Of a DNA stretch of 41,151 nt, positions 27,754 to 37,248 are shown in pieces (position 1 is the stretch's first letter; each line of letters starts with the position of its first letter). The translations under genes were made by a program, and so were the position numbers. The stretch lies in the NCBI GenBank assembly GCA_029259185.1, contig JAPDJF010000024.1:1-41151 (forward strand), written 5' to 3'. The notes beneath the pieces were generated by a model. It made no database searches and had not been told where the DNA came from. It saw only the letters and a program-made list of their open reading frames with translations. This stretch comes from Hadesarchaea archaeon (GTDB lineage: Archaea > Hadarchaeota > Hadarchaeia > Hadarchaeales > WYZ-LMO6).

Positions 27754-28899
27754 TTGGTGGACGGGTCGAAGATCCTCCTGCTCTCATGCGTGATAGTCTT
27801 CGTTGATGCGGCGGGATATGGAATCGTGGTTCCGACAGTTCCCCTCCATGCCTCAGAACTTGGAATAAGTCCATTCCAGTTGGGTTTGGTGTTCGCGGCA
27901 TACCCGATAACCCATCTCGTGGTTTCCGTGCCGTTGGGAGTTCTGTGCGACCGACATGGGAGAAAGTTGACCGTGCTCCTGGGGATGCTGGCTCTCGCGA
28001 CTTCGAGTCTCTCTTTTGCACTGGCAGGTGATTTCATCCAGCTCTTCATGAGCAGGGCCGTCCAAGGAACGGCGGCGGCCGCGACATGGGTTGCGGCCCT
28101 AGCCCTCTTGGCCGATGTCACACCTCCGATGAAGCGCGGGGAGAGGATGGGGTGGGTCACCGCGGCGATGGGGGTGGGAGCAATAGCCGGCCCACCACTC
28201 GGCGGGGGGCTCGCTGACATGTTCGGATACTCGTTCCCTTTCTACGTGTGGTCGACGTTGGCACTTTCGCTAGCTTTGACGATATTTTGGGGGATTGAGG
28301 AGCCTCCGCACGTGGGGGGTGCACGATTCTCCCTCCGTGAAATGTGCTCCGCCTTGAGGAACAGAAACGTGGTGATGTGTTGTTTGGTGGCAGGACTCGT
28401 CTGGCTGGGATTCGGTTTCTTTGAGCCCCTTATGCCGGGCTACGTGGCCTCTCGGTTCGATGTCGGTGGGGGAACGGTGGGTGGAATGTTCGGCGTGGCG
28501 GCTCTCTTCATGGCCTTCTCCCGGCCGGTATTCGGAATAGTAAGCGATAGGGTGGGAAGAAAAAAGGTCATAGTGGGGGGCATGTTTTTCTACGCAATTT
28601 CCGTGCAGTCCATCCTCTTCGCGGACTCGATCACGACGATGACTTTAGCGTTCGCCCTCATCGGGCTAGCACTTGGAATCCCCCTTTCTGCGGCCTTGCC
28701 CCTCATAACCGAATCTCTCCCCTTGGCTGGTACTGCGTCGGCCCTCTTCCTCACCGCGTACTCGGTGGGCCATGTGGTGGGCCCGATAATGGGTGGATCC
28801 CTTGTGGGATACGTTGGGATGGCGGCGCTAATTTACTTCTACGCATTCATGATGTTGGGCGGAGGAATGGCTTCCTCGATCCTCATAAAGGAAAACTAA
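27754..28899 (+). CDS. MFS transporter
   Basis: 12-TM pattern; PLGVLCDRHGRKLTVLLG and FGIVSDRVGRKKVIVGG loops. Confidence 0.92.
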   Translation: MVDGSKILLLSCVIVFVDAAGYGIVVPTVPLHASELGISPFQLGLVFAAYPITHLVVSVPLGVLCDRHGRKLTVLLGMLALATSSLSFALAGDFIQLFMSRAVQGTAAAATWVAALALLADVTPPMKRGERMGWVTAAMGVGAIAGPPLGGGLADMFGYSFPFYVWSTLALSLALTIFWGIEEPPHVGGARFSLREMCSALRNRNVVMCCLVAGLVWLGFGFFEPLMPGYVASRFDVGGGTVGGMFGVAALFMAFSRPVFGIVSDRVGRKKVIVGGMFFYAISVQSILFADSITTMTLAFALIGLALGIPLSAALPLITESLPLAGTASALFLTAYSVGHVVGPIMGGSLVGYVGMAALIYFYAFMMLGGGMASSILIKEN

Positions 28900-28958
28900 A
28901 CCGAGCTTGGCCCACATCTCGGGTGATGATCCCCGCTAGCTCGATGGGAAAACAAGGG

Positions 28959-29855
28959 TCACTCGGTGGTGACCTCGCACCCCTCCTCCGTCACGATGAT
29001 GGTATTCTCGGCTTGGGCGACTTTTTTCCCAGATCGCTCGGCCAGCACGTGGTAGGGCCAGAGCGCCCCGACCTCTACGAGTTCCTTAAGGGTAAGCTTC
29101 AACCTCAGCTTAGACATGCGTTTGGCCAGCCACCTCTCCGCGAAGGGTAGACCGTTATACGTTCGTTTGATGTCCCTAAGCAATTCCCTCGTCATCCGAA
29201 GTCTCACTGGGCGGTCATGTAGATATCGGTAAATCAGGATCTCCCTCTTGTCCTCCACGTATCCCGCCCCACTCGTCACGAAGGGCTCGAGGGCTATGAC
29301 GTCTCCTACTTGGAGTTTCTGTCCGGTCTCTCCTCGGATGTTGGGTATGCTCAAGCCGGCGTGGAGCGTCCATCGGGCGAGGCTGTGCCCTGTGAGGTTC
29401 CGGATGGGTTTCAGGCCGGCTGCGGTAGCCGTTTCCTCGACGGCCCTTCCTATCTCCCCTATGTCCACCCCAGGTTTGACCACCTCGGTCGCCGCTTGGA
29501 GGGCTTTTTCCACCGTTTGCACTAGAAGCTCTCCCTCTTGGTCGGTAGCAACGCTGAACGCGGTATCCGCGATGTATCCATCGAGATGCGCCCCTATGTC
29601 GACCTTGACGAGATCTCCTTCTTGGATCACGGTATCTGCGTCCGCTGGGGGGGTGTAATGGGCTGCGATATCGTTTACGGAAACGTTACAGGGGAAAGCG
29701 GGCTTCACCCCCCTCTCCCTAATAAGAGATTCGGCGGTTTCAGCTATCCTCAGGATGGACTCTCCCGGCTTAACCATGGGGCGGATGGTTTCCCTGATCT
29801 CAGCGAGGATCTTCCCGACCTTTCTGTAGGCTTCAATCTCGGATTCCTGAGCCAT
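28959..29855 (-). CDS. map: methionine aminopeptidase (type II)
   Basis: PAFPCNVSVNDIAAHYTP, VKVDIGAHLDGYIADTAFSV, NLTGHSLARWTLHAGLSIPN. Confidence 0.95.
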   Translation of the reverse strand: MAQESEIEAYRKVGKILAEIRETIRPMVKPGESILRIAETAESLIRERGVKPAFPCNVSVNDIAAHYTPPADADTVIQEGDLVKVDIGAHLDGYIADTAFSVATDQEGELLVQTVEKALQAATEVVKPGVDIGEIGRAVEETATAAGLKPIRNLTGHSLARWTLHAGLSIPNIRGETGQKLQVGDVIALEPFVTSGAGYVEDKREILIYRYLHDRPVRLRMTRELLRDIKRTYNGLPFAERWLAKRMSKLRLKLTLKELVEVGALWPYHVLAERSGKKVAQAENTIIVTEEGCEVTTE

Positions 29856-29905
29856 AACTCACCGGGAGTCGTTCATTCCTCATCGATAAAAGTTTTCTCC
29901 CGATC

Positions 29906-30418
29906 CTAATATCCGAGGGGGTGGAACGGTTCTCTCTTCTTCACCCGGACAAAGACCGTCACCAAGATGCCCGTTACCAAGAGGATCAGACCGAGTGCGG
30001 TGAGGAAAGGGCTCAGGCTCCTGGGGATCTCGTGGCCTGGAGATATGAGGGTGAGGGTTTCGGCGTGGATGTCCAAGTCGCCTCCGTGGTCGGGACAAGC
30101 CCGGTGGAAAACTCCGGTCACCTCTATGGTATCCCCGATGTGGGTGTAGTCTCCGACCACTGAGATCTTCTCCGCATCCTCGGCCGTGCACCACACACCT
30201 ATGGCGTACCCGTTCTCGAGTATGTTCACCCAAGCGTGATCACCTTTCACGAGTACCCCTATGACCTCCCCCCGCACCGTTACGATCTTTCCATCGAACG
30301 CATCAGAGTTCTCGAGAAGCCCCATGATGGATGTAGCCTTCACACAGGGGGCTAGGAACATGGTGATGATGAGTGAAATCAAGAGGATTTCTCTTCCCGC
30401 CATTCTTTTCCCCTCCAT
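29906..30418 (-). CDS. membrane-anchored OB-fold protein
   Basis: Signal segment, KIVTVRGEVIGVLVKGDHAWVNILENGYAIGVWC..YTHIGDTIEVTGVFHRACPDHGGDLDIHAETL OB-like, C-terminal TM. Confidence 0.65.
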   Translation of the reverse strand: MEGKRMAGREILLISLIITMFLAPCVKATSIMGLLENSDAFDGKIVTVRGEVIGVLVKGDHAWVNILENGYAIGVWCTAEDAEKISVVGDYTHIGDTIEVTGVFHRACPDHGGDLDIHAETLTLISPGHEIPRSLSPFLTALGLILLVTGILVTVFVRVKKREPFHPLGY

Positions 30419-31911
30419 ATTCCCAACGCCAACGCGGCTAGCAACACGAGCACCGTGATTACCTCAAGCCTTCCCATCCACATGAGGAGCATGTACGTTA
30501 TCTTGAGCCCGGTCGGCATGGAAGGTGAGGTGATGCCGGAGCTTAGCCCCACGTTACAAAGGGCCGAGGAAGTCTCGAACATCGATGCTTCCGTATCGTA
30601 TCCGTATCCCATCGTGATAAGGGTTCCGAGGGTGAAGAGGAGAAGGTATCCCGTAGCTATCATGGCGGCCCCTTTGATCACGGTATCGGTCAGAGGGGAA
30701 TCCTCTACGTGGTGGAATCTCCCCCTCACCACCGCCGATCTGGGTAGGAGAGCCCTCTTCACCTCCAAGAAGAAAGCTTTTATCAGGATGCCGACTCTGA
30801 GGGCCTTCACCCCCCCGGAAGTAGAGTTGGCGCACCCCCCCACGAGCATCGCGATCGAGATGATGATGATGGGTAGGGCAGGCCACATCAGCGCCAGCTG
30901 TGGTGAGGGTACCGTGGCGAATCCGGTGGTGGTGTGGGCTGAAACTAGCTGGAACACCCCCTTGCGGAAAACGGCTTCGGTGGAGGAATAGACGTTGGAC
31001 GAAAGGAGGCAGAACGAGATGAGGGTGCTCGCGAGCAGCAGGGTGAAGAAGAAAGTCCTCGTCTCTATGTTGTCGAGTATCTCCCTCCGCTTTCCTCGCA
31101 GGACCACGTAGTGGAGATTGAAGTTCAGAGCACCTATGATGGCCAGAACCATTCCCACGAGTTCGTACCACAGTCCGTGATAATAGAGCAGGTTTTGGGA
31201 GCGGGTGCTGAACCCTCCGGTGGCGTAGCCCGTCATCGAGTGGCAGAAACCGTCGAAGATGGAAGAGCGGAGGTCCAAGCCTTCGTGCAGTCCCGCGATC
31301 GCGAACATGATGGCCCCTATAAGGAGGAATGTTATCGCTATCCCGAATATCGTTCTGGAGGTCCGAACCACACTCGGCCTTATTCCTTCTTCCCTCGCTT
31401 CTCCCCTGAACGCGAGCACGCTGCTTATTTCGGTCCGGCCTAGGATCGTGAGCGAGACCACTATGATCCCTATACCATCTCCCACGAACTGCAGGAGATG
31501 GCGGTGGAAGTTCACGCTGTGGGCCATGTGATCTATATCCACGGCCACCGTGAGCCCCGTCCCCGTGAAGCCACTGAGGGACTCGAAATTAGCATCCAAG
31601 TATGAGCTAGTAGCATTCGCGAGCCAGAGGGGCGTGCTCGCGAGTACTGAGGCTAGCACCCAAGTCAGTGCGACGAGACATATGGCGTGTTTAAGCTCCA
31701 TGGGCTTCTTGGTGCATGTATAGAATATGAGCACGTTCCCGAGGATGAGCGTGACGCCCGAGGTGATGAGGAAGTATGGGATGGTGTCTATCTCCCCGTA
31801 GATCAGGGCCACCACCACGGGGATCGAGAAGAGAATGGCGAGGAAGTTGAATATCTTCCCCAAGTTGTATCCGATTATTTCAAAATCTTCCCGTCCGAGC
31901 TTGGGTATCAA
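30379..31911 (-). CDS. trkH: Trk/Ktr potassium uptake protein TrkH
   Basis: Multi-TM; SLSGFTGTGLTV, FDGFCHSMTGYATGGFSTR, SAHTTTGFATVP, GGCANSTSGGVKALRVGIL. Confidence 0.93.
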   Translation of the reverse strand: MIPKLGREDFEIIGYNLGKIFNFLAILFSIPVVVALIYGEIDTIPYFLITSGVTLILGNVLIFYTCTKKPMELKHAICLVALTWVLASVLASTPLWLANATSSYLDANFESLSGFTGTGLTVAVDIDHMAHSVNFHRHLLQFVGDGIGIIVVSLTILGRTEISSVLAFRGEAREEGIRPSVVRTSRTIFGIAITFLLIGAIMFAIAGLHEGLDLRSSIFDGFCHSMTGYATGGFSTRSQNLLYYHGLWYELVGMVLAIIGALNFNLHYVVLRGKRREILDNIETRTFFFTLLLASTLISFCLLSSNVYSSTEAVFRKGVFQLVSAHTTTGFATVPSPQLALMWPALPIIIISIAMLVGGCANSTSGGVKALRVGILIKAFFLEVKRALLPRSAVVRGRFHHVEDSPLTDTVIKGAAMIATGYLLLFTLGTLITMGYGYDTEASMFETSSALCNVGLSSGITSPSMPTGLKITYMLLMWMGRLEVITVLVLLAALALGIWRGKEWREEKSS

Positions 31912-31920
31912 GGCCGCACC

Positions 31921-32073
31921 TTAGATGGGGGATTTAGCTAGGGCTAGCAGGAAGCAGATCGTGATCGCGAGTAAAAGGAGGACGGAGGCGAGAATGAATT
32001 CGGTTAAGATCCCTGCTATGAAATTCAAGTTCTTCTTGAGGATCTCCCGAATGCTCGTCTTCCTGAAGGCCAT
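31921..32073 (-). CDS. small single-TM protein (50 aa) in trk operon
   Basis: Minus-strand MAFRKTSIREILKKNLNFIAGILTEFILASVLLLLAITICFLLALAKSPI*, sits tightly between trkA and trkH; below the ORF track length cut-off. Confidence 0.6.
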   Translation of the reverse strand: MAFRKTSIREILKKNLNFIAGILTEFILASVLLLLAITICFLLALAKSPI

Positions 32074-32075
32074 CC

Positions 32076-32747
32076 TTACCTACCCGTGATCTGTTCAACG
32101 ACTTTTCCTATCGCGTCCTCCCTCCCCATTATCGCTATGACGTCTCCCGCTTCTAGGGTGGTATCCCCTCTTGGAACGACGAGTTCTCCCGCCCTGTAGA
32201 TCATCCCTATCACACACCCCTTCGGGATCGAGAGGTCGGCGAGCTTCTTGTGTACGACTCTGGATCCCTTGGGCACTTGAACCTCGGCCGCTCTAACGAG
32301 CGTGTTCGAGAGGAAGATCGAAGTGGTTCCGGGTAGGGTTATCGCATTCTCGAAGACCATGGAGGCAACGTGGGAGGGGCTAACGATGAGATCTATATTA
32401 AACCCCTGCACCATCTGGGCCCTTTCCAAGTCTTCGACCCGGGCCAGAACGAGTGGAACCTGGTACACGTTTTTGGCCAGCTGGGAAGCGACTATGTTCT
32501 CGTTGTCGTTACCCGTTGCGGCGACGAAGACGTCCGCTTCTTTGATCCTAGCCTCCTCGAGCATTTTCTTGTCGGTGGCATCTCCGCAGATGATGAGCGC
32601 GTTGAGCTCCTCGGCGAGCTTCTCACACACCTCAGAACTCTTCTCGATCAGCGTTACATCTTTTCCATGCTGGGTGAGCATCTTCGCGAGGTGGGATCCG
32701 ACCTTCCCACCGCCGGCTATGATTATGTATCTCGGTTTTTTGGTCAT
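32076..32747 (-). CDS. trkA: TrkA potassium channel regulatory subunit (RCK_N + RCK_C)
   Basis: YIIIAGGGKVGSHLAKMLTQHGKDVTLIEKSSEVCEKL NAD-binding, C-terminal TrkA_C. Confidence 0.95.
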   Translation of the reverse strand: MTKKPRYIIIAGGGKVGSHLAKMLTQHGKDVTLIEKSSEVCEKLAEELNALIICGDATDKKMLEEARIKEADVFVAATGNDNENIVASQLAKNVYQVPLVLARVEDLERAQMVQGFNIDLIVSPSHVASMVFENAITLPGTTSIFLSNTLVRAAEVQVPKGSRVVHKKLADLSIPKGCVIGMIYRAGELVVPRGDTTLEAGDVIAIMGREDAIGKVVEQITGR

Positions 32748-32794
32748 CTTCCTAAATCTCTTCTTTTGGAGACCCCCTTTAAAAATTAGTCGGG

Positions 32795-33265
32795 GTGTCC
32801 ACCAAAACCCTGACGGAAAGATATTTGAGGCCCATTATAAAAAAGGAGTCGATGGGCGAGATAGACGAGGAACTCTCAAAAATACGTGAGAAGAAGCTGA
32901 AGGAGTTGGAGCGCAGGCTCATGGGTGGGAAATCTAAGAGTTCACCAGCGGAGCCAGTTGAGGTGACGGAGAGGACATTCGATCAAGTGATCAGAAACAA
33001 CCCCCTGGTCGTGGTGGACTTCTGGGCCCAGTGGTGTCCGCCTTGCAGGATGATCTCCCCCATCGTTGAGGAGCTGGCTAGGAAGTATGCGGGGAAGGTG
33101 GTCTTCGGGAAGTTGAACGTAGACGAGAATCCATCGGTGGCGGCGAGGTATGGGATAATGAGCATCCCTACCATTCTCTACTTCAAGAACGGGGAGCTAA
33201 GGGACGAAATCGTAGGGGCGGTGCCCGCGGAGTTCATCGAGGAGAAGATAAAGAAGTTGCTTTAG
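32795..33265 (+). CDS. thioredoxin with N-terminal helical extension
   Basis: VVDFWAQWCPPCRMISPIVEELA, SIPTILYFKNGE. Alternative start ATG near 32852. Confidence 0.9.
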   Translation: MSTKTLTERYLRPIIKKESMGEIDEELSKIREKKLKELERRLMGGKSKSSPAEPVEVTERTFDQVIRNNPLVVVDFWAQWCPPCRMISPIVEELARKYAGKVVFGKLNVDENPSVAARYGIMSIPTILYFKNGELRDEIVGAVPAEFIEEKIKKLL

Positions 33266-33271
33266 GTTTTG

Positions 33272-34405
33272 CTAGAGGTGGAGCTCAACCACGTCCCCGT
33301 CGCGAAGCACGTAGTCTCGGGGTACGCGCTGGCCGGGGAATTGAGCGGATCCCCATACCCTGGCGGATCTCAGTTTTAGTTCAAAATCCCTGTGGATGGC
33401 TCTCGCGACGTGGAGGATCGTGGAGCCCTTCCGGAGGACCAAGGGTCGCTCAGACGGCTTTTCGTTCGGTCTCTTCGTGTACACCCGGATGAGTTCTAGG
33501 TTCTCAAAAATCTTCCTCTTGAGTTCCTCGATCGGTCCTATCGCACGGATGACTGGAAATGGACCTAACCTCTCCGGTTCACCCTCCGCTGAGTCGCATT
33601 TGGTGAGGATCACGAACGAGTGGCGATACACGAGCGACCCGTCGAGCACCTCTTCAAGATCCTCAATCGAAATCCTTCCCTCCACGGTGACGAGAGCGTT
33701 GTGTATCCTACGCTCACGTAGGACGCGCTTGATCTCCTCTTCTCCCCCCTCGATCAAGTTGGCACCTATCACATCGATTCCTCCTTCCTGTCTCTTCTGC
33801 ACGGATACCTTGGGAGGATCCCGGTTGAGCCTCACCCCCATAGCCTCGAGTTCCTCAACTAGGGTTCGCAGTTGGGGCTGCGGGTCGCTGGAGGCATCGA
33901 TGACGAGGGCGATCGCATCCGCGTTTCTCGCAACACTTAGGGGTTGGGTTCCGAGTCCCTTTCCCAGGCTCGATCCCTCGACCACGGCAGGAATTTCGAT
34001 GAGTTGAATCTGTACATCTTCGTATTCCATCATCCCTGGAACCGGCACACGGGTGGTGAAAGGGTAACTCGCCACTTCGGGTCGTGCGCTCGTGAGCATC
34101 CTGAGCAAGGTGGACTTACCCGAGTTCGGCAACCCGACGATTGCCACTTGCGCACATCCCTCCTTCTTTATAGCGAAGCCAGTCCCCCTTCCTCCTCTGG
34201 GTCTCGATCTCTCCCTTTCCTCGAGCTCCTTTCTCAGCTTCGCAAGCCTCCGCTTGAGTACCTTGAGGAGCTTCTCCGTTCCTTTGTGTTTGGGGGCTAT
34301 TCGAATCATTTCCTGCGTGGCCTCAATCCTCTCCTTGATCGTTTTTGCCTGTAGGTATCTCTGCTCGGCCTTAAAATACTCAGGAGGGAGGTTGGCCGGC
34401 ATCAA
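33272..34405 (-). CDS. OBG/DRG-type GTPase with C-terminal TGS domain
   Basis: VAIVGLPNSGKSTLLRMLTSARPEVASYPFTT; C-terminal LRKGSTILHVARAIHRDFELKLRSARVWGSAQFPGQRVPRDYVLRDGDVVELH. Confidence 0.92.
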   Translation of the reverse strand: MMPANLPPEYFKAEQRYLQAKTIKERIEATQEMIRIAPKHKGTEKLLKVLKRRLAKLRKELEERERSRPRGGRGTGFAIKKEGCAQVAIVGLPNSGKSTLLRMLTSARPEVASYPFTTRVPVPGMMEYEDVQIQLIEIPAVVEGSSLGKGLGTQPLSVARNADAIALVIDASSDPQPQLRTLVEELEAMGVRLNRDPPKVSVQKRQEGGIDVIGANLIEGGEEEIKRVLRERRIHNALVTVEGRISIEDLEEVLDGSLVYRHSFVILTKCDSAEGEPERLGPFPVIRAIGPIEELKRKIFENLELIRVYTKRPNEKPSERPLVLRKGSTILHVARAIHRDFELKLRSARVWGSAQFPGQRVPRDYVLRDGDVVELHL

Positions 34406-34430
34406 TCAAGATTCGGTGGGATGGTTAAAA

Positions 34431-35285
34431 TCATTCCCACGCAGCCCACTTCTCAAAAACTTTCTCCTGGGTTTCGAGGGCCCTAGATGGATTGAAATCT
34501 CTCCGCCTCCGCTCACTTTTGGTCGGGATGAATATGTCACTTTCTGGATTCTTGAATGGACATGCGGGGTAGTGGGGATGGGGTTCCCCCTTTCTCACTC
34601 CCGTCACCCCTGCCTCAGGACAGACCCCTGACATGAATCCCCTACACCCGACCAGCCCACGGAGGAGAGGTAGGTGTTTGAGGAGTTCGAAGTAGAGCTG
34701 GGCAGCGAGACACCTGAATTCGGGTGAGGTCCTGACGCAGAGCCGGAGGCCGAGGAGGTTGAGGAGGGAACGCAGGTTTATGGTCACGTGGTAAGTTCCA
34801 ACGGCCGAGCAGAACGGGAGGACGTACCTAGCGGATTCTCTCGGTATCCCACCGTCGAGCATCCTCTTGTACGACTCTATCCCCTGCATAACACTCTTCC
34901 AAAATTCTCTCTTCGGGGAAGAATCATCGTCGAGCCTGAGCAGATCCCAAGGCAGTATCACTTCGTAGGTTGGTTCCTCTTTGTCTATTCCCTCATCTAC
35001 CCTGACGTATCTCGTGGAGAAACCCGTGTGGCTTGCAATTCGATGCTCTAGGAATTCGGGAGCGATACCCTTCGACATTTTGATGTCGAACTTGATGATC
35101 ACGTGTTCTAGGGCGGATCCGTAATCGTTCCGAACGATCATCTTGAACACTTCTTCCCCCTTGAGCTGGGGTGGCACCCCTGATAGTCGTGCGGAGTAGA
35201 CCACTTCCTCCCATGCTTTCTCCCCGCCGAGCACTTGGAAGTTCCATATGGTGGGTTTAATAGTTTTTATCCTCTCCTCGCTCAT
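34431..35285 (-). CDS. thyX: FAD-dependent thymidylate synthase ThyX
   Basis: EHRIASHTGFSTRYVRV, GIPRESARYVLPFCSAVGTYHVTINLRSLLNLLGLRLC; ATG at 35285 (MSEERIKTIKP) preferred over 35444. Confidence 0.88.
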   Translation of the reverse strand: MSEERIKTIKPTIWNFQVLGGEKAWEEVVYSARLSGVPPQLKGEEVFKMIVRNDYGSALEHVIIKFDIKMSKGIAPEFLEHRIASHTGFSTRYVRVDEGIDKEEPTYEVILPWDLLRLDDDSSPKREFWKSVMQGIESYKRMLDGGIPRESARYVLPFCSAVGTYHVTINLRSLLNLLGLRLCVRTSPEFRCLAAQLYFELLKHLPLLRGLVGCRGFMSGVCPEAGVTGVRKGEPHPHYPACPFKNPESDIFIPTKSERRRRDFNPSRALETQEKVFEKWAAWE

Positions 35286-35402
35286 CCAACGAATTCTACG
35301 GAAAATCTTATTAATCCTTGGGTAGGGGGTTCTACCCACGATGTGTACATCGAGATTGGGAGTAAAATATTTTTGGCCTCTAAATAACAGATTAGCGGTG
35401 AG

Positions 35403-35924
35403 ATGAAGGAGAGTCCGTACGAAAAGACGAAAGAGAAAGTGCACAACTTCCTGAGTGAGAAGTGGTCTGCGGCATTTGAGATGTGGTTGGAGTGCATAAT
35501 AGATCTCTCGAACATCTTGAGAGACTCGATTCCACCGGATCCGAAGACGGGAATTCCCGATGCTTTGGTCTACGAAGCAGGAGTCAGGTCTGGGAAAAGG
35601 ATATGCGGCTGGCTGTTCGATTACTTCTCACTCGGGAAGCTCGGAATCAAGGAGAGAACGTACTACACGGATGCGTTCTTCTCGATGAGTGGGATGGGTA
35701 CCATAGAGTTCTTGAAGGAGGAGGGTGGACGCGTGCTCAGGTTCAGAGGGGGGACGTACATAGCAAAGCACATGGGGAGAACGGGCAGGAAAACGTGTCA
35801 TTTCGTGGCAGGCTTCATCGCTGGAGCGACCAGTCGGATGGTTGGGAAGGAGTTCGTGGCGGAGGAGGTAAGGTGTTTCTCCGAAGGGAACGAGAACTGT
35901 GATTTCCTAGTAAAACCTCAGTAG
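35403..35924 (+). CDS. V4R (4-vinyl reductase) domain protein
   Basis: C-terminal VAGFIAGATSRMVGKEFVAEEVRCFSEGNENCDFLVKP. Confidence 0.8.
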   Translation: MKESPYEKTKEKVHNFLSEKWSAAFEMWLECIIDLSNILRDSIPPDPKTGIPDALVYEAGVRSGKRICGWLFDYFSLGKLGIKERTYYTDAFFSMSGMGTIEFLKEEGGRVLRFRGGTYIAKHMGRTGRKTCHFVAGFIAGATSRMVGKEFVAEEVRCFSEGNENCDFLVKPQ

Positions 35925-35981
35925 CGGTCTGGGCACGAAAATCGTCTCAAATTTTTTCCTTTTTAAACTGGCTACGGTTGA

Positions 35982-36069
35982 TGCGGCCGGCGGGATTCGA
36001 ACCCGCGCCACAGGCTCTCCTCCCGCTGGCTGGAGGGCCTGAGTCCTAACCAGGCTAGACTACGGCCGC
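35982..36069 (-). tRNA. tRNA-Gly(UCC), intron-containing
   Basis: Minus strand GCGGCCG TA GTCT AGCCTGGTTA GGAC T CAGGC CCTCCA [14-nt intron GCCAGCGGGAGGAG] A GCCTG TGGC GCGGG TTCGAAT CCCGC CGGCCGC A; BHB motif at exon/intron junctions; no encoded CCA. Anticodon by register is UCC with C33. Confidence 0.85.
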
Positions 36070-36165
36070 ACCAATAAATCACAAGGGGTTTAGCCGATTT
36101 AATTGCTTTCGGCGAGAAGGGCTTGTACCAAGAAAGATAAATAGGAATCGGTAAAACATGAGACG

Positions 36166-36378
36166 ATGTTGCCTGAGGGATACGCCGAGTACAGGAAAAG
36201 AGAATTTTGTCGGAGCGTCAAGTGTCCCATTCAGCTAGAGTTGGACAGCAAGGAACCGGGTTCGGAGGAGTATGAGGATGTGAGGCGAACGTGCAGGACG
36301 GGGTGTAGACACACCGCTTGGGAGTTTCACCACTGGCTCATGGAGAAAGGTTATTTAATCGTCAAGCCCGAGAGGTGA
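36166..36378 (+). CDS. small Cys-containing protein (70 aa)
   Basis: FCRSVKCP...RRTCRTGCRHTAWEFHHWLMEKGY, paired Cys motifs. Confidence 0.65.
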   Translation: MLPEGYAEYRKREFCRSVKCPIQLELDSKEPGSEEYEDVRRTCRTGCRHTAWEFHHWLMEKGYLIVKPER

Positions 36379-36386
36379 AAGGAAGC

Positions 36387-37184
36387 ATGGATTGGGGAAT
36401 GAAGAATCGGCTCGCCCAACTCATTCAGAGGGATGGTAGGGCACTTTTCCTACCCATAGACCACGGATACTTCCAAGGCCCCACCCGCAGGCTAGAGAGA
36501 CCTGGAGAAACGATCAAGCCACTGCTTCCCTACGCGGATGCCATCATGCTCACCCGTGGGATCCTTCGATCCTGCGTGGATCCAGAGAACACCAAACCCA
36601 TTATCCTAAGGGTGTCCGGTGGAACCAGCGTAGTGGGGGAGGACCTTTCCCATGAGGGTATCGCTACTTCGGTCAAAGAGGCCATTCGTCTCAACGCGAG
36701 CGCGGTTTCCCTTTCGATCTTCGTGGGTAGCAAGTATGAGCACGATACGCTCTTGAACCTCGCTAGGCTCGTGGATGAGTGTGAGGACTACGGCATCCCT
36801 GTGATGGCGGTCACGGCAGTAGGCAAAGAGCTTGAGAAGCGAGAGGCCCGTTACTTGGCCCTCGCCTGCAGAATAGCAGCGGAACTCGGAGCGAGGGTGG
36901 TGAAAACCTATTACTGCAAGGAGGGTTTTGAGAAGGTGGTCGAGGGGTGTCCCGTTCCCATCGTCATGGCTGGAGGGCCGAAAGTGGACTCAGAGATGGA
37001 AGTCTTCGAGTTCGTTCATGATGGCATTCAAAAGGGTGCGATAGGTGTGAACTTGGGAAGGAACATCTGGCAACACGACCATCCGGTGGCAATGATCAAA
37101 GCCCTTCGGGCGATCATCCACGAGAACGCAACACCAAAGGAAGCCCATGAGCTGTTCATCGAGGCGAGGGGAAGCAGGAAGTAG
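36387..37184 (+). CDS. DeoC/FbaB/LsrF-family aldolase or thiolase
   Basis: MDWGMKNRLAQLIQRDGRALFLPIDHGYFQGP...ARVVKTYYCKEGFEKVVEGCPVPIVMAGGPK; ATG 36387. Confidence 0.88.
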   Translation: MDWGMKNRLAQLIQRDGRALFLPIDHGYFQGPTRRLERPGETIKPLLPYADAIMLTRGILRSCVDPENTKPIILRVSGGTSVVGEDLSHEGIATSVKEAIRLNASAVSLSIFVGSKYEHDTLLNLARLVDECEDYGIPVMAVTAVGKELEKREARYLALACRIAAELGARVVKTYYCKEGFEKVVEGCPVPIVMAGGPKVDSEMEVFEFVHDGIQKGAIGVNLGRNIWQHDHPVAMIKALRAIIHENATPKEAHELFIEARGSRK

Positions 37185-37248
37185 AAACTCTAAGCGTGTG
37201 GGGATTGAACTTCAAAATCCTAAATAGGCTGGCGACCGAGCCATAGAT

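Noticed and set aside
27003-28220. 405-aa minus-strand ORF over fibrillarin and MFS genes
   Set aside because: Spans two well-supported + strand genes and their spacer; Pro/Ser/His-rich shadow translation.
35041-35090. ThyX motif variation (EHRIASHTGFSTRY) as evidence of inactivation
   Set aside because: The remaining ThyX residues and the PRESARYVLP/INLRSLLNLLGLRL motifs are intact; the variation is within what divergent ThyX proteins may tolerate and cannot be judged without an alignment.
35982-36069. Alternative assignment of the tRNA as Trp (CCA anticodon with U33)
   Set aside because: Would require an 8-nt anticodon loop or a C-A mismatched stem; acceptor sequence and the BHB geometry fit Gly(UCC) better, although C33 remains odd.
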